Assembly: GCA_023212695.1 (NCBI GenBank)
Contig: JALCCG010000044.1
Coordinates: 43,500 to 107,499, forward strand
Length of the DNA: 64,000 nucleotides
Reading direction: 5' to 3'
Source of the DNA: Sporisorium sorghi
Taxonomy: Eukaryota > Basidiomycota > Ustilaginomycetes > Ustilaginales > Ustilaginaceae
Positions 55,224-64,000 of this stretch are shown piece after piece. Position numbers and translations under genes: made by a program. Position 1 is the stretch's first letter, and each line of letters starts with the position of its first letter. The notes under the pieces are model-generated. The model saw nothing but the letters and a program-made list of their open reading frames with translations, did no database searches and was not told the DNA's origin.

Positions 55224-55719
55224 TGCGGACAGTCACGGCTGTGCTGCAAACATACACGCCTTCTACTCGTCGAGTGTTTTCCTTGATGCTCTGTTTCCGC
55301 ACGCTACCCTTCTCCCCTCTCCATCTCTCTCGGCCTGGTACACATCGAGGCCATCGTCTTTTCTCCATGTCCCCCGCGCTACAGCATGTTCCTTGAAATT
55401 CCTTGTTCTGTCTCCCATCATGTGTACTTCTAAGCATTCGCAATTCGTCTTCTTCAGCATCGTCATTGGCATCTTTCCGTTGAATCTTGAGAGTCAGGCT
55501 CTTGAAGCCCCGCTGTGAGTGTGAGCAGTGTGACGCGCGTCAGGCTGCAGCGTGCATGATTTTTCCCTGCCGAAAGTGTTGGTTGGGCAAAGGAGCGCGT
55601 TGAGCGTGTGTGCGGGCCCCTTTTTGGTGTCCAGGGTCCAGCATCGTTGTACATTTGCATCTCAACCTCTGCCCACCAGCAACGTCCATACCACACGAAA
55701 GCAAGATAAAGAAGCAACG
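55224..55719. other. Tandem intergenic region before bub2
   Basis: This 496 bp holds the 3' flank of the RING gene and the bub2 promoter. No gene or strong motif is seen. Confidence 0.5.
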
Positions 55720-56958
55720 ATGGCGGAGGTGGTGGCATCGTCGTCGTCACCAGCGCCGAGTACGGTGGATAGCGCCATGAGCCGCGCTACGAGCGGGAGC
55801 GAGGGAGGGGCGGGGAGCAGTGCGAGGGAGTGGAAGCGGTTGTTTGGGCAGATGCAGTCCGGTTCTACGATGGGGATGGGTGCGAGGGGTGGTGGTGATG
55901 CGAGTGCGACTCGGCGCGGGCGAGGCGGCGGTGGTGGTGCGGCTCGTGGTGGCAGCAACGCTCGAGTGGCGGGTCAGCAACGCCCCTCCAATCAACCCCG
56001 CGCGACCGCACCGTCGGACTCGCCCAGCAGCACCGCCTCGACGCTCATCCCGCTGATCCCATCCACCTCGCCCACCGACCCGCTCTCGCGCATCCGGCAC
56101 AAAATCCTCACCACGCCGCTACCTCCGGACACCGTGCTCTCGCCCACGGGCACCACGTACCGCAGCATCGTGTGGAAGCTGCTCCTCGACATCACCACGC
56201 TCGACATCCCTTCCTACCTCGCGCTGGTCGCCAAGGGCAAATCCCCATCGCACGATAAGATCCGCAACGACACCTTCCGCACGCTGGCCACGGACCAGGG
56301 CTTCAAAGAGCGCGTCCGGGAAGAAAAGCTCATCCGGCTCCTCGATGCGTTCGTGTGGAAGTACCACCACCCCGACGACGATGCGGACGCCGAAGACGCC
56401 GGGGTGTACGAGTTCAGCTACGTGCAAGGGATGAACGTGCTCGCGGCTCCGTTCCTGTATACGTGCCACAGCGACGTCGAGGCTTTTAGGTGTTTCAGCC
56501 GCTTCATCGAGCACTGCTGCCCGTTATATGTCCAACCGACGCTGGCAGGCGTCCATCGTGGACTGCAACTGCTCGATAGGTGTCTGGAGATCTTGGATCC
56601 GCCGCTGTACACCCATTTGCGCTCGAAGAACCTCTCCGCCGAGATCTACGCTTTCCCCTCCGTCATGACCCTGTGCGCATGCACACCGCCGCTGCCAGAA
56701 GTGCTTCAGCTGTGGGACTTCCTCCTTGCGTTCGGCGTGCACTTCAACGTGCTGTGCATCGTCGCGCAACTGCATATCATGCGCGCAGAGCTCCTGGAGA
56801 GCAGTTCGCCCATGAAGTTGTTGAGACACTTGCCACCGCTCGACGCGCGCAAGATCATCAATGTCACGGTCACGCTCGCGAGAGACGTGCCCAAGGACTT
56901 GTTCGAAGAGCTCGTCAAGCATCCGTACCACCCGGATAGCGTCGTCGGGCTCACCTAG
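55720..56958 (+). CDS. bub2: Mitotic checkpoint TBC-domain GAP Bub2
   Basis: This is an intronless ORF of 412 aa. After a Gly/Ser/Ala-rich N-terminus (1-120) comes a complete TBC domain. YRSIVWKLLLDI opens it, the arginine-finger motif is IRNDTFR (IxxDxxR), and YVQGMNVLAAPFLY is the glutamine-finger motif (YxQ). LSAEIYAFPSVMTLCACTPPLPEVLQLWDFLLAFGVH and PMKLLRHLPPLDARKI are near-diagnostic of Bub2/Cdc16. With Byr4/Bfa1, Bub2 is the GAP for the Tem1/Spg1 GTPase at spindle pole bodies. It holds back mitotic exit or septation until the spindle is correctly placed. ATG 55720 (CAACGATGGCG) is the first ATG of the frame. Confidence 0.94.
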   Translation: MAEVVASSSSPAPSTVDSAMSRATSGSEGGAGSSAREWKRLFGQMQSGSTMGMGARGGGDASATRRGRGGGGGAARGGSNARVAGQQRPSNQPRATAPSDSPSSTASTLIPLIPSTSPTDPLSRIRHKILTTPLPPDTVLSPTGTTYRSIVWKLLLDITTLDIPSYLALVAKGKSPSHDKIRNDTFRTLATDQGFKERVREEKLIRLLDAFVWKYHHPDDDADAEDAGVYEFSYVQGMNVLAAPFLYTCHSDVEAFRCFSRFIEHCCPLYVQPTLAGVHRGLQLLDRCLEILDPPLYTHLRSKNLSAEIYAFPSVMTLCACTPPLPEVLQLWDFLLAFGVHFNVLCIVAQLHIMRAELLESSSPMKLLRHLPPLDARKIINVTVTLARDVPKDLFEELVKHPYHPDSVVGLT

Positions 56959-57455
56959 CGCATGGAACGATCGTCTTATACCCCCCCCCCCCCCCCCCCC
57001 CCCCCCCCAAAATAATCTACATGATTACCTGGCCATCATACCCGCTGCGTGTGTTAGAATGACTAGTGTGTGTGTGAGTGCAGCATCATCGCAGCATCAT
57101 CGTCGTGAGTGTTGTGCGTATACGATGTTCAAAACAAGCAAAATATTTCACCAATGTTAGACCGCTTTTGTTTGTCGGACCCGACTTTGCGCGTGGAAAA
57201 AAGGACGGAAATGGCCGGGCCAACGAGGAGAGAGCGGGGCGCGCGCCTTGGAGGGATCCGTGGATCGGACAAAGTCGACTCGGCTCGCTCTTTTGAATTG
57301 GATTACAAATGGCAGCTTTGCGACTCAAAGAGATGCTGGCTCGAGACACTCTCGCCGCTGTCCCCCCGCACCTCAAATCTCGCACAAATCGACAACAGAC
57401 GCGCTTCCTCATCTCGTCATCACCATCACCATATTCCTCCTCGTAAAGACACACG
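56959..57455. other. Tandem intergenic region with a C28 homopolymer
   Basis: This holds the bub2 3' flank and the sdhD promoter. The dominant feature is an uninterrupted run of 28 C starting 22 bp after the bub2 stop codon. Confidence 0.6.
56981..57008. repeat. C28 homopolymer
   Basis: 28 consecutive C, by far the longest G/C homopolymer in the window, located in the bub2 3' UTR. It could be an assembly-length artefact or a genuine unstable tract. Confidence 0.95.
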
Positions 57456-58406
57456 ATGCGCGCCATGCTCCCCACTCTTCAGCAGCCGTTGCGCCTCTCG
57501 ATGGCCGCGCGCAACCCGCAGCTTCGAATGATTGCTGGTGGATCGCGCGCTTTCCAGACTACGCCCTCGGGCAAGGCGGTCGCTGCTTCTAGGCAAGGTC
57601 GTAAGTATATCTCGCATGTTTGGGGGCTGGATGGAGCGGGTGCAGCAGAGGGTAGCAGAGTTTAGAGGACAAAGTAGCACGTCAGCAAAGAGGAGTCCCG
57701 ATGCGAGGAGGAGGGTGAAAGAAGGATGATGGCATGCAGAGCACTTTGGTTGATGGTTGAGGAGGGTGATGCGGGGGCATTGCAACACACAGATACACTG
57801 AATGCGTGGCAGCAGCATGGACGGTCAGCAAGGCGAGCGACCAGGTCTGCCGGTGGATCCGCGTCTCTGCTGCGCCACCAAATATGAGTCCACGCTAATC
57901 GCATCTCTCTCTTTCTCCAACAGCCTACGTCAAGGGCACCGTCAATGACCCGACTCCCTTCCCCGTGCCCAACGCCGCACACGGCTCGAACCACTGGGCC
58001 TTCGAACGAGGTCTCTCGGTCGCACTCGTGCCGCTCGTCGCAGCCGGCTTCGCCAAGCACGGCTCGTCGGCCATCCTCGACGGCGCGCTCGCCCTCACGC
58101 TCGTCGTCCACTCGCACATCGGCTTCGACTGCATCCTCGCCGACTACCTGCACAAGCGCAAGTTCCCCGTCGTCGGACCCCTGGCAACGTGGACCCTGCG
58201 TGCGGCTACGCTGGCGACGCTCTACGGCTTGTACGAGTTCAACACTAGTGAGTACATTGGCGACAGGTGAGGTGTTTTGGAGGGCAAGGAAGCATGGCTT
58301 GCTGACTGTTGGTTACCATTTTTTTTATTTTTTTTATTTTTTATTTTTTTTTTCGCTAGACGACGTCGGCCTCACCGAGTTGATCGCCAAGGTCTGGACT
58401 GCTTGA
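57456..58406 (+). CDS. sdh4: Succinate dehydrogenase membrane anchor subunit SdhD (CybS), 3 exons
   Basis: Exons are 57456-57600, 57924-58247 and 58360-58406, giving 171 aa. The first ~45 residues are an Arg/Ser/Ala mitochondrial presequence ending near FQTTPSGKA. The mature part carries the CybS motifs GSNHWAFERGLSVALVP, LVVHSHIGFDCILADYL (axial haem His and the Asp-Tyr near the quinone site) and three hydrophobic helices. It ends DDVGLTELIAKVWTA. It anchors complex II in the inner membrane and helps form the ubiquinone site. Introns are 323 nt (GTAAGT...ACAG) and 112 nt (GTGAGT...CTAG). The second is extremely T-rich before its acceptor (58320-58353). Each junction keeps the frame and falls between recognisable motifs. 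Confidence 0.92.
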
Positions 58407-58974
58407 GGACAGGATCGTTGGCCGGTGAATCGCCGTCGTTCTGTGTCTTTATCGCTTGTCAGCAATCAACACAGTATCTCTTGAACGTATCGCTTGAGAG
58501 TGTGGATGGGTCCTTCTAGGTGCCCACGCCGCTCTACTGTAGTCGCATTCGCATTGAGCTCGAGATGCATCTTTCGAGTTGAGCAACATGACGATTGGGG
58601 GAGTCGAGCAGGGCCACGATTTTTTGGAGATGTGAGATCGTTGATTTCTGTTCGAGCCAGCGCAAACCACGAACCCTGAAAACTCCACAATTTTTTCAAA
58701 AAAAAAAAAAAAAAAAAACGCTCGAAAAGCTGGAAAATTCTGAGAAGAAAAGTGCGCAAATTTCGACTTTTTTCCTTCTTAGCTCCTCCTCACCAACGAC
58801 CGTCATCGACCAGTATCAGGAGGCAGGCATCAATCACTCACGCACTCACTCGCTCTCTCTACGCACACAGCTGACCTCGTTGGACCAGAACAAGAAAGAG
58901 AAAGGCGACCCATCCTCCATCCATCCCATCGCGCACTCCGAACCGCTCCGAACCGCTCCGAACCGCTCGCCAAC
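58407..58974. other. Tandem intergenic region before ssf1
   Basis: A 568 bp region with an A21 tract at 58698-58718 and pyrimidine-rich leader. Just before the ssf1 ATG (about 58936-58968) there are three tandem copies of CTCCGAACCG. Confidence 0.6.
58936..58968. repeat. Three tandem 10-bp repeats in the ssf1 5' UTR
   Basis: CTCCGAACCG occurs three times head to tail and ends 6 bp before the ATG. Confidence 0.85.
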
Positions 58975-60546
58975 ATGGTCAAACGACGCAGAAAGACGCG
59001 CACGCATCTCAAGGGCCCCAACAACAGCGCCTCATCCTCGACCAATGCGCCCAAATCCTTCATCATCCGCACGGGCAAAGTGGCGCGCTCCGTATCCACG
59101 CTTGTGCAAGACACGCGTAGGGTGATGGAGCCCAATACGGCGACGCGGCTGCGCGAGCGCAACTCGAACAAGCTCAAGGACTACATCAGCATGGCTGGGC
59201 CGATTGGGGTGACGCACTTGCTCATATTCGGGCAGACCGAGGCGGGGACGAACCTGCGCATCCTGCGCGCGCCGCGCGGGCCCACTCTCACGTTCCGTGT
59301 GAACAAGTATGCGCTGAGCAGGGATGTGCAGGCGGCCAGCCGGCGCGCGAGTCCACCGGGCAGCGAGTTTGTCACCCCGCCGCTGCTGGTGCTCAACAAT
59401 TTCGGCGGCGAGCAGCGCCAGATGAAGCTTCTCGTGGCTACATTTCAGAACCTCTTCCCGCCCATTCAGGTGCAGACCATGAAGCTGAGCCAGGCGCGCC
59501 GCATCGTGCTGCTCAACTACAACTCGGCCACGGGCACCATCGATTGGCGACACTACCTCATCGCCGTGCGCCCCGTCGGCGTGTCCAAAAACGTACGCAG
59601 GGTGATCGAAGGCTCCTCCCGCTCCAGCGCCAGCTCGAATCGCGCCAAGCTGCCCAACCTCGCCTCCACGCAGGACATCTCCGACTACGTCCTCGGTCGC
59701 ACCTCGTCCACCACTGGCGAGTTCGACACCGACGCATCCGACGCCGAGTCCGACGCCGACGACGCCGCAGACCCACGCAACAATGTCCACCTCCACCAGC
59801 GTTATGTCGGGCGCGGCAATGCGGCCAACACGCAAAAGGCGGTGAGGCTGCGCGAGATCGGTCCGCGCATGGAGCTCAAGCTCGTCAAGATCGAGGAAGG
59901 CTGCAACGAGGGCGCGGTGCTGTTCCACGAGTATATCAAGAAGTCAGCAAAGGAAGAGACGCAGCTGCACCGCGAGCATGTTGAGCGTGCCAAGCTGCAG
60001 GAGCAGAGGAGGGCGCAGCAGCAGGAGAACGTGGAGCGCAAGAGGATGGAGAAGGCGGAACTAAGGAAGGCGAGCAGGCGCAATGCCGGGTTGGTATCTG
60101 ACGACGAGCCCGACACCGACGACGGCGCGGACAACGAGGAGGATGCCGAGGAAGAGCAAGATGAGTTCGCATACGAAGACCAGTTTGGCGACGCACCGCC
60201 GCACGACAACGATGAGGAGCTGTTCGACGACGACGACGCACCCTCCGACGAAGACGTCCAAGACGACGATGAAGAGGACGATGATGACGACGACGAAGAC
60301 GCACCAGCATGGACGCCACACCGCACCGCCACGGGCGGCTACGACAACCCGCCCGGCATCGAGCCCGTTTCAGACGAATCCGACCTCGAGCCCATCCCGC
60401 TCGGCAACATGCAGCACGACTACAACAGCGCCGACGACTGGCCCGAGTACGACTCGGATGACGATGCACCGCCGCCGTCAAAGAACAAAAACAGCAGCGG
60501 CGGTGCGGCTCAGCACAAGAAGCAGAGCAAGAAGGCTCGTCGTTGA
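58975..60546 (+). CDS. ssf1: Ribosome biogenesis protein Ssf1/Ssf2 (Brix domain, Peter Pan homologue)
   Basis: This is an intronless ORF of 523 aa. It starts MVKRRRKTRTHLKGP and includes the Brix-domain signatures KSFIIRTGKVARSVSTLV, RRVMEPNTATRLRERNSNKLKDY, GPIGVTHLLIF and GPTLTFRVNKYAL. PPLLVLNNFGG follows, then RRIVLLNYNSATGTIDWRHYLI and IGPRMELKLVKIEEG. Ssf1 acts with Rrp14/Rrp15 in pre-60S particles for 27S pre-rRNA processing in the nucleolus. After residue ~320 there is a Lys/Glu/Arg coiled segment (RAQQQENVERKRMEKAE). A very acidic Asp/Glu tail and a final basic KKQSKKARR follow. The tail makes it longer than yeast Ssf1 (453 aa). The start context CAACATGG is strong. Confidence 0.95.
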   Translation: MVKRRRKTRTHLKGPNNSASSSTNAPKSFIIRTGKVARSVSTLVQDTRRVMEPNTATRLRERNSNKLKDYISMAGPIGVTHLLIFGQTEAGTNLRILRAPRGPTLTFRVNKYALSRDVQAASRRASPPGSEFVTPPLLVLNNFGGEQRQMKLLVATFQNLFPPIQVQTMKLSQARRIVLLNYNSATGTIDWRHYLIAVRPVGVSKNVRRVIEGSSRSSASSNRAKLPNLASTQDISDYVLGRTSSTTGEFDTDASDAESDADDAADPRNNVHLHQRYVGRGNAANTQKAVRLREIGPRMELKLVKIEEGCNEGAVLFHEYIKKSAKEETQLHREHVERAKLQEQRRAQQQENVERKRMEKAELRKASRRNAGLVSDDEPDTDDGADNEEDAEEEQDEFAYEDQFGDAPPHDNDEELFDDDDAPSDEDVQDDDEEDDDDDDEDAPAWTPHRTATGGYDNPPGIEPVSDESDLEPIPLGNMQHDYNSADDWPEYDSDDDAPPPSKNKNSSGGAAQHKKQSKKARR

Positions 60547-60665
60547 GACAAACCCCTCTGCTCTGTGCTCACACTGGTCATTCAATCCTGGTGATCGGAA
60601 CGATGAATGCTGTGTTTTCTTTCTGCGTGTGTATCAATTGTCCGTCAGTCTGAAGAGGCAGCTCG

Positions 60666-62388
60666 TCAGGCAGCATCCTCCAAGCCCTCGATGGTCTTGA
60701 GCAGCTCGGTGAGCTGTCGATACAGCTTGAGGATCACGAGCTGGTCGATCGGGTTCATCCCCTGCCCTTGTGCCTGCTTGCGCTTCTCTGCCTTGTCACG
60801 CTTCTCTGTCTCTGCCTCTGCTCCATCCGGCACCTTGTCCACCACCGCCTCTCCCCTCGCCGCCGTCGATACGCCCAAATTCTGCGCCATGCGACTGACC
60901 TTGCCCAGCGCCCTCCGCAAATCCTTCAACTCGAGCTTGATCGCATACAGCGCGATCCGCTTCGCATTACCCGCAGACGGCTTGTACGTGCCAATCGTCA
61001 CATCCAGCCCGCCAAAGAAGCCCTTTCCCGCACCCTCTCCCTCCGCTTCCCCCTCGCCATTCTTGGCCGCTGCACTCAACCCCTCGCGCAAGATCCGCAC
61101 CGCGCGCGCATAGATCTGCAGCGCAGTCGAGACCAACAACGACGCCGAGATCTCGGTCGAAGGGTCGGATTGACACGTGGGGCAGTCGGCGCTGCACGCA
61201 CACTGCGCCGTAATCGCCTGCGACGCCGTCAGCGTCAGCTGGATCGTATCCGTCGCACAGGGCGACGTGTCGCGCAGCACCTGCTTGACGCTGAGCAGCG
61301 CGACGCTCATGTCGCACAGACAGGTGCAGCCTTTGCCGCTCGGGTTGGGCACGCAGTGCACTTTGCTCGGATGGTGCGTGTGTGCGAGACGCTTGTGTTG
61401 ATGGTCGAGGCGCGCGAGGGCGGTGCCGTGGATGGCGGCCGAGGTGGACAGCGGGCCCATCTCGATCGCGCCTCCAGCTGATGTTGATGTGGCCGCGCTC
61501 GATGGACTCGTGGCGGGGCCGGAACAGCAGCTCTTGCTTTCCTCCTTCTCCACCGCCGGCTTGTCGCCTTCGCCCGCGCAGCACGAAGCTAGCTGTTTCG
61601 TCTCTGTCGTCTGCTTTATCGACTTCGAAGAGCAACACGGTGCCTTCTCCGCCTCTCCGACCTCCGCACTCTGATCATCCTTGACATCAATGAGGGACAG
61701 AGGAGCCGTCATGGCCGACTTGCCCGAGCAGCAGCTGCCTCCACGTCCGCCAGCATTACGAGCTGTCTGGCTGTTCTCCACGGGACTCGACAGCGCCTCG
61801 GCCAACTGACTCGGCGCAGGCAAAGTGGACCAGCCCAGCCCAGTCTCGATCGCAGCCACCGCGTGCTGGATCTGGCCTTGGCCCATGCCGGCATCGGCAC
61901 CCCTGGGCCACATCTGATCCACACTGAACGTCGGCCTGTGCGAATGCTCCGATCGATGGGAAGAAGTGGCTGCAGAAGAAGAAGCACCAACGACGCTCGC
62001 TCCATCGATCGCGCTGTTGCTGTCCTGACGTTGCGGATCGTTCGCCACCGGCAGTTGAGGCTGCACTCCGCCGCCGCTAGACGGAAACGCCATAGATCCA
62101 AGCTCGGTCGAAGGCGTAGCAGATACGCTGGCAGCGGCCGAGCCTGCGCCCAGATCAACCCGATTGATGCCGAGATCCCACCAGCTGAAGTCGGCGGGGA
62201 CGGCGAAGCTGAGGCCCGGTTGAAGGATGGCGCTGCTCGTTGCCCATTCTTCCAGGCTGGAAGCTGGAAGCTGATCAGATGTCATTGAAACACCGGCAGC
62301 GGATTCGTTGAAAGGCGTGCCGAGTGCGTATGCGTTGGCTGCAGTGGATGTGCCAGAGCTCGAAGTCGCGCCTGAAAAGGGCTGCACG

Positions 62389-62420
<32 letters not shown>

Positions 62421-63710
62421 AAACAGCTCGGCGGGCGAAATCTCGAGTGTGTCGAGCGATTGCAAGAAAGCAGCGACGGAGAGGTCGTCGAGAGAAGGAA
62501 GTTTGGCTGCCGCCGCGGCATTGATGCTGTTTGACGCCGAGTGCTGAGTGTGTTGAGCATCTAGATAGGCAGTGGACGCGACTGCAGGTGAGATGATAGA
62601 CTGAGGCGTTGTGGCCGGGTCGGAAGGAGTCATTGCAAATGCAGCTGGGTTCTGAGACCAGACGGTGGGTGTGGAAACAAGCCTGGAGCTGCTAGAGCTC
62701 GACTCTGGCACAGCTGGTGCGTGCATGGGGCTGCCGTATACACCAAAGGGAGGATGTGGGGTGACGAACGCGGCGGAGGTGGCATCTTGGCGCTGCTGCA
62801 ACTTGTCGCTCTGTGCAGGGGAGACCGTCAAGCTGGCTTGGCATGACACGTACGCCGCTGAGTGGTGAACATGCTGAAGCGCCGGAGACGATGCGAACGA
62901 GAGCGCAGCCTGGCTCGAAGCCGGTGAAGCAAAAGGAGTGGCGTGCTCGGTCTTGACGCTTGCGGAAACGTCGGCGAGAGAATTGGTCGCAGAATGCTTG
63001 CGGCTAGCCTTGGGTTTGGCTGAGGCTGAGGCTGCGGATGATTTGGATGGCGAAGCAGCTGTCGAATCCGGAGTGTCTTGGAGTTTACGCTTCTTTGGTC
63101 TGCCAATGGGAGCTCTAGCCGAATAGACGCATTGGATGCCATCGCTGTTGCAGCGCGCGCAGCCGCCGTTCTCTGGGAGAGTGCCGCTGCACTTGAGTTT
63201 TCGATTGCGACAAGCTTCGCAGGCGGTGCGGATGATAAGCCCGAGCTTGGCGGCGTCGCCTTGTGTGTAGAGCTTATCGTCGGGGCCGAGGATGCGATTG
63301 GTCTTGCTGCTTGAGCTGCTGCTTGAGCTAGAAGTTGCGCCGACGTTGACGGATTGTGGGTCAAAGTTGTCGGCCATCATTCTGGCGCTGGCGGGTGAAG
63401 CTGAAGCAGATGAGGCTGCTTTGGCGACTTGTTGGCGCCGAAGGGCGGTCAGAGGTGTTGGCTTGACATCGGCGACTGTGTTGGAAGGAGATATGGAAGG
63501 AGTATGAAGCGCCTCTGTGCTCGAGGATCCTGAAGAGGAACGGCTCGACAAGTTAGGCGTGCTGTGGCTATTTTTGTTGGACGATGGCAGTGTCTGACGA
63601 CCATTCACTGCGGCTGGAGCTGCTGCAGAGCGATACACGGATGAAAGAGGCGAAGAAGCGTGTGCAGACGACACTCGGACATCGTGGGATGAGAGGGTGC
63701 GGTGCTCCAT
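60666..63710 (-). CDS. Zn2Cys6 transcription factor with four Cys-Cys motifs and a Cys-rich regulatory domain
   Basis: This is an intronless ORF of 1014 aa from ATG 63710; the frame upstream has no ATG. The binuclear zinc cluster is C164-x2-C167-x6-C174-x9-C184-x2-C187-x6-C194, followed by the basic GRPKKRK linker. The middle is Ser/Ala/Gln-rich and includes a ten-Gln run coded at about 62390-62419. Four vicinal cysteine pairs in similar contexts (SCCSG, PCCSS, SCCAG, SCCSG) lie at 660/661, 692/693, 710/711 and 728/729. Near 775-870 is GKGCTCLCDMSVALLS and CACSADCPTC, reminiscent of the AflR-type regulatory region of fungal Zn2Cys6 proteins. It ends in a helical Leu-rich tail (IDQLVILKLYRQLTELLKTIEGL). 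A metal- or redox-responsive regulator is an inference from the Cys pairs. The target is unknown. Confidence 0.88.
62390..62419. repeat. CTG/CAG repeat coding poly-Gln
   Basis: About ten CAG-type units on the coding strand encode a Gln run in the central region of the Zn2Cys6 protein. Confidence 0.85.
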
Positions 63711-64000
63711 TGTTTCTTGATCCCTGCAGCTCGCAATCACGCTGCGAGAGAGCGTTCCTGAGTCTTTTTTCTTCTTCTCGCTAGTTAGCTGCAGCAGCCA
63801 CTTGCTTCCAGCCACTTGCTTCCAGCCACCTGCTCGGCTTCGCTACACTGGAGCAAGCAACTTGCTCGTTGAGGGACGAGCAAGTCGCTAGTTTGAGTTG
63901 GAGCGGTGGGGAAGCTCGGAGCTTTTTTTTTTTTTTCCTTTTCTTTCTTTCTTTCTGCGCTGTGGAAAGCAGTCAGCTCGACGTTTCAACTCTTTCGCCC
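63711..64000. promoter_or_regulatory. Upstream region of the Zn2Cys6 gene with CTTGCTC repeat cluster
   Basis: Direct 14-bp repeats (CCACTTGCTTCCAG) occur at 63798-63825. They are followed by GAGCAAG at 63851-63857, CTTGCTC at 63861-63867 and GAGCAAG at 63878-63884. The last two form a 9-bp perfect inverted repeat (ACTTGCTCG / CGAGCAAGT) with an 8-bp spacer. A T13 tract and TTTC repeats follow at about 63924-63955. Confidence 0.6.

Noticed and set aside
55552..55719. Upstream extension of the bub2 frame
   Set aside because: It starts at GTG and shows no conservation; ATG 55720 has a good context.

Overview
This is a eukaryotic nuclear window. It suggests a smut fungus (Ustilaginomycotina, close to Ustilago/Sporisorium/Pseudozyma). 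The reasons are: GC-rich genes with few introns, canonical GTAAGT/GTGAGT...AG introns, CACAATGG-like start contexts, a C-terminally membrane-anchored glyoxal oxidase of the Glo1 type, a Grp1-type small glycine/glutamine-rich RRM protein, a DH-PH-FYVE exchange factor of the Don1/FGD type, and several long disordered orphan proteins. Species is not determined. There are no operons, CRISPR arrays or convincing transposons. One nuclear tRNA gene was found.

Layout. 1-11.4 kb: 5' end of a Cdc24-like RhoGEF (runs off the left edge), the peroxisomal AAA ATPase Pex6, an Hrp1-type two-RRM mRNA 3'-end/shuttling protein, and a helix-hairpin-helix protein. 13.3-20.8 kb: DH-PH-FYVE RhoGEF, a small coiled-coil protein behind two abutting CRE palindromes, and histone chaperone Asf1. 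21.0-26.6 kb: tRNA-dihydrouridine synthase (Dus4 type), an orphan with a Cys cluster, and Grp1. 26.6-36.4 kb: a 4.1 kb gene-free stretch, then glyoxal oxidase and an orphan. 36.4-42.2 kb: divergent RPL12 and RACK1 (both ribosome components), then a single ORF joining a sedoheptulose-bisphosphatase-like histidine phosphatase to thymidylate synthase. 42.4-46.3 kb: an intron-containing tRNA-Met(CAT), an abnormal flavoprotein ORF that reads into it, and Sld2. 46.7-51.3 kb: an orphan and mitochondrial uL30. 53.9-64 kb: RING/SIM protein, Bub2, SdhD, Ssf1, and a large Zn2Cys6 regulator with repeated Cys-Cys motifs.

The genes are mostly unrelated housekeeping functions, but some cluster by theme. Cell cycle and polarity are represented by Cdc24, the DH-PH-FYVE GEF, Sld2, Bub2 and Asf1. 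Translation and ribosomes are represented by RPL12, RACK1, Ssf1, uL30m, Dus4 and the tRNA. RNA-binding proteins are Hrp1 and Grp1. The most unusual items are the phosphatase-thymidylate synthase fusion, the RACK1 start codon split by an intron (AT|G), the flavoprotein fragment ending inside the tRNA gene, and the Cys-Cys-repeat regulator with a cluster of CTTGCTC repeats upstream.

All family calls come from reading translated motifs by eye. Exon boundaries were placed by hand from splice consensus and reading-frame continuity.
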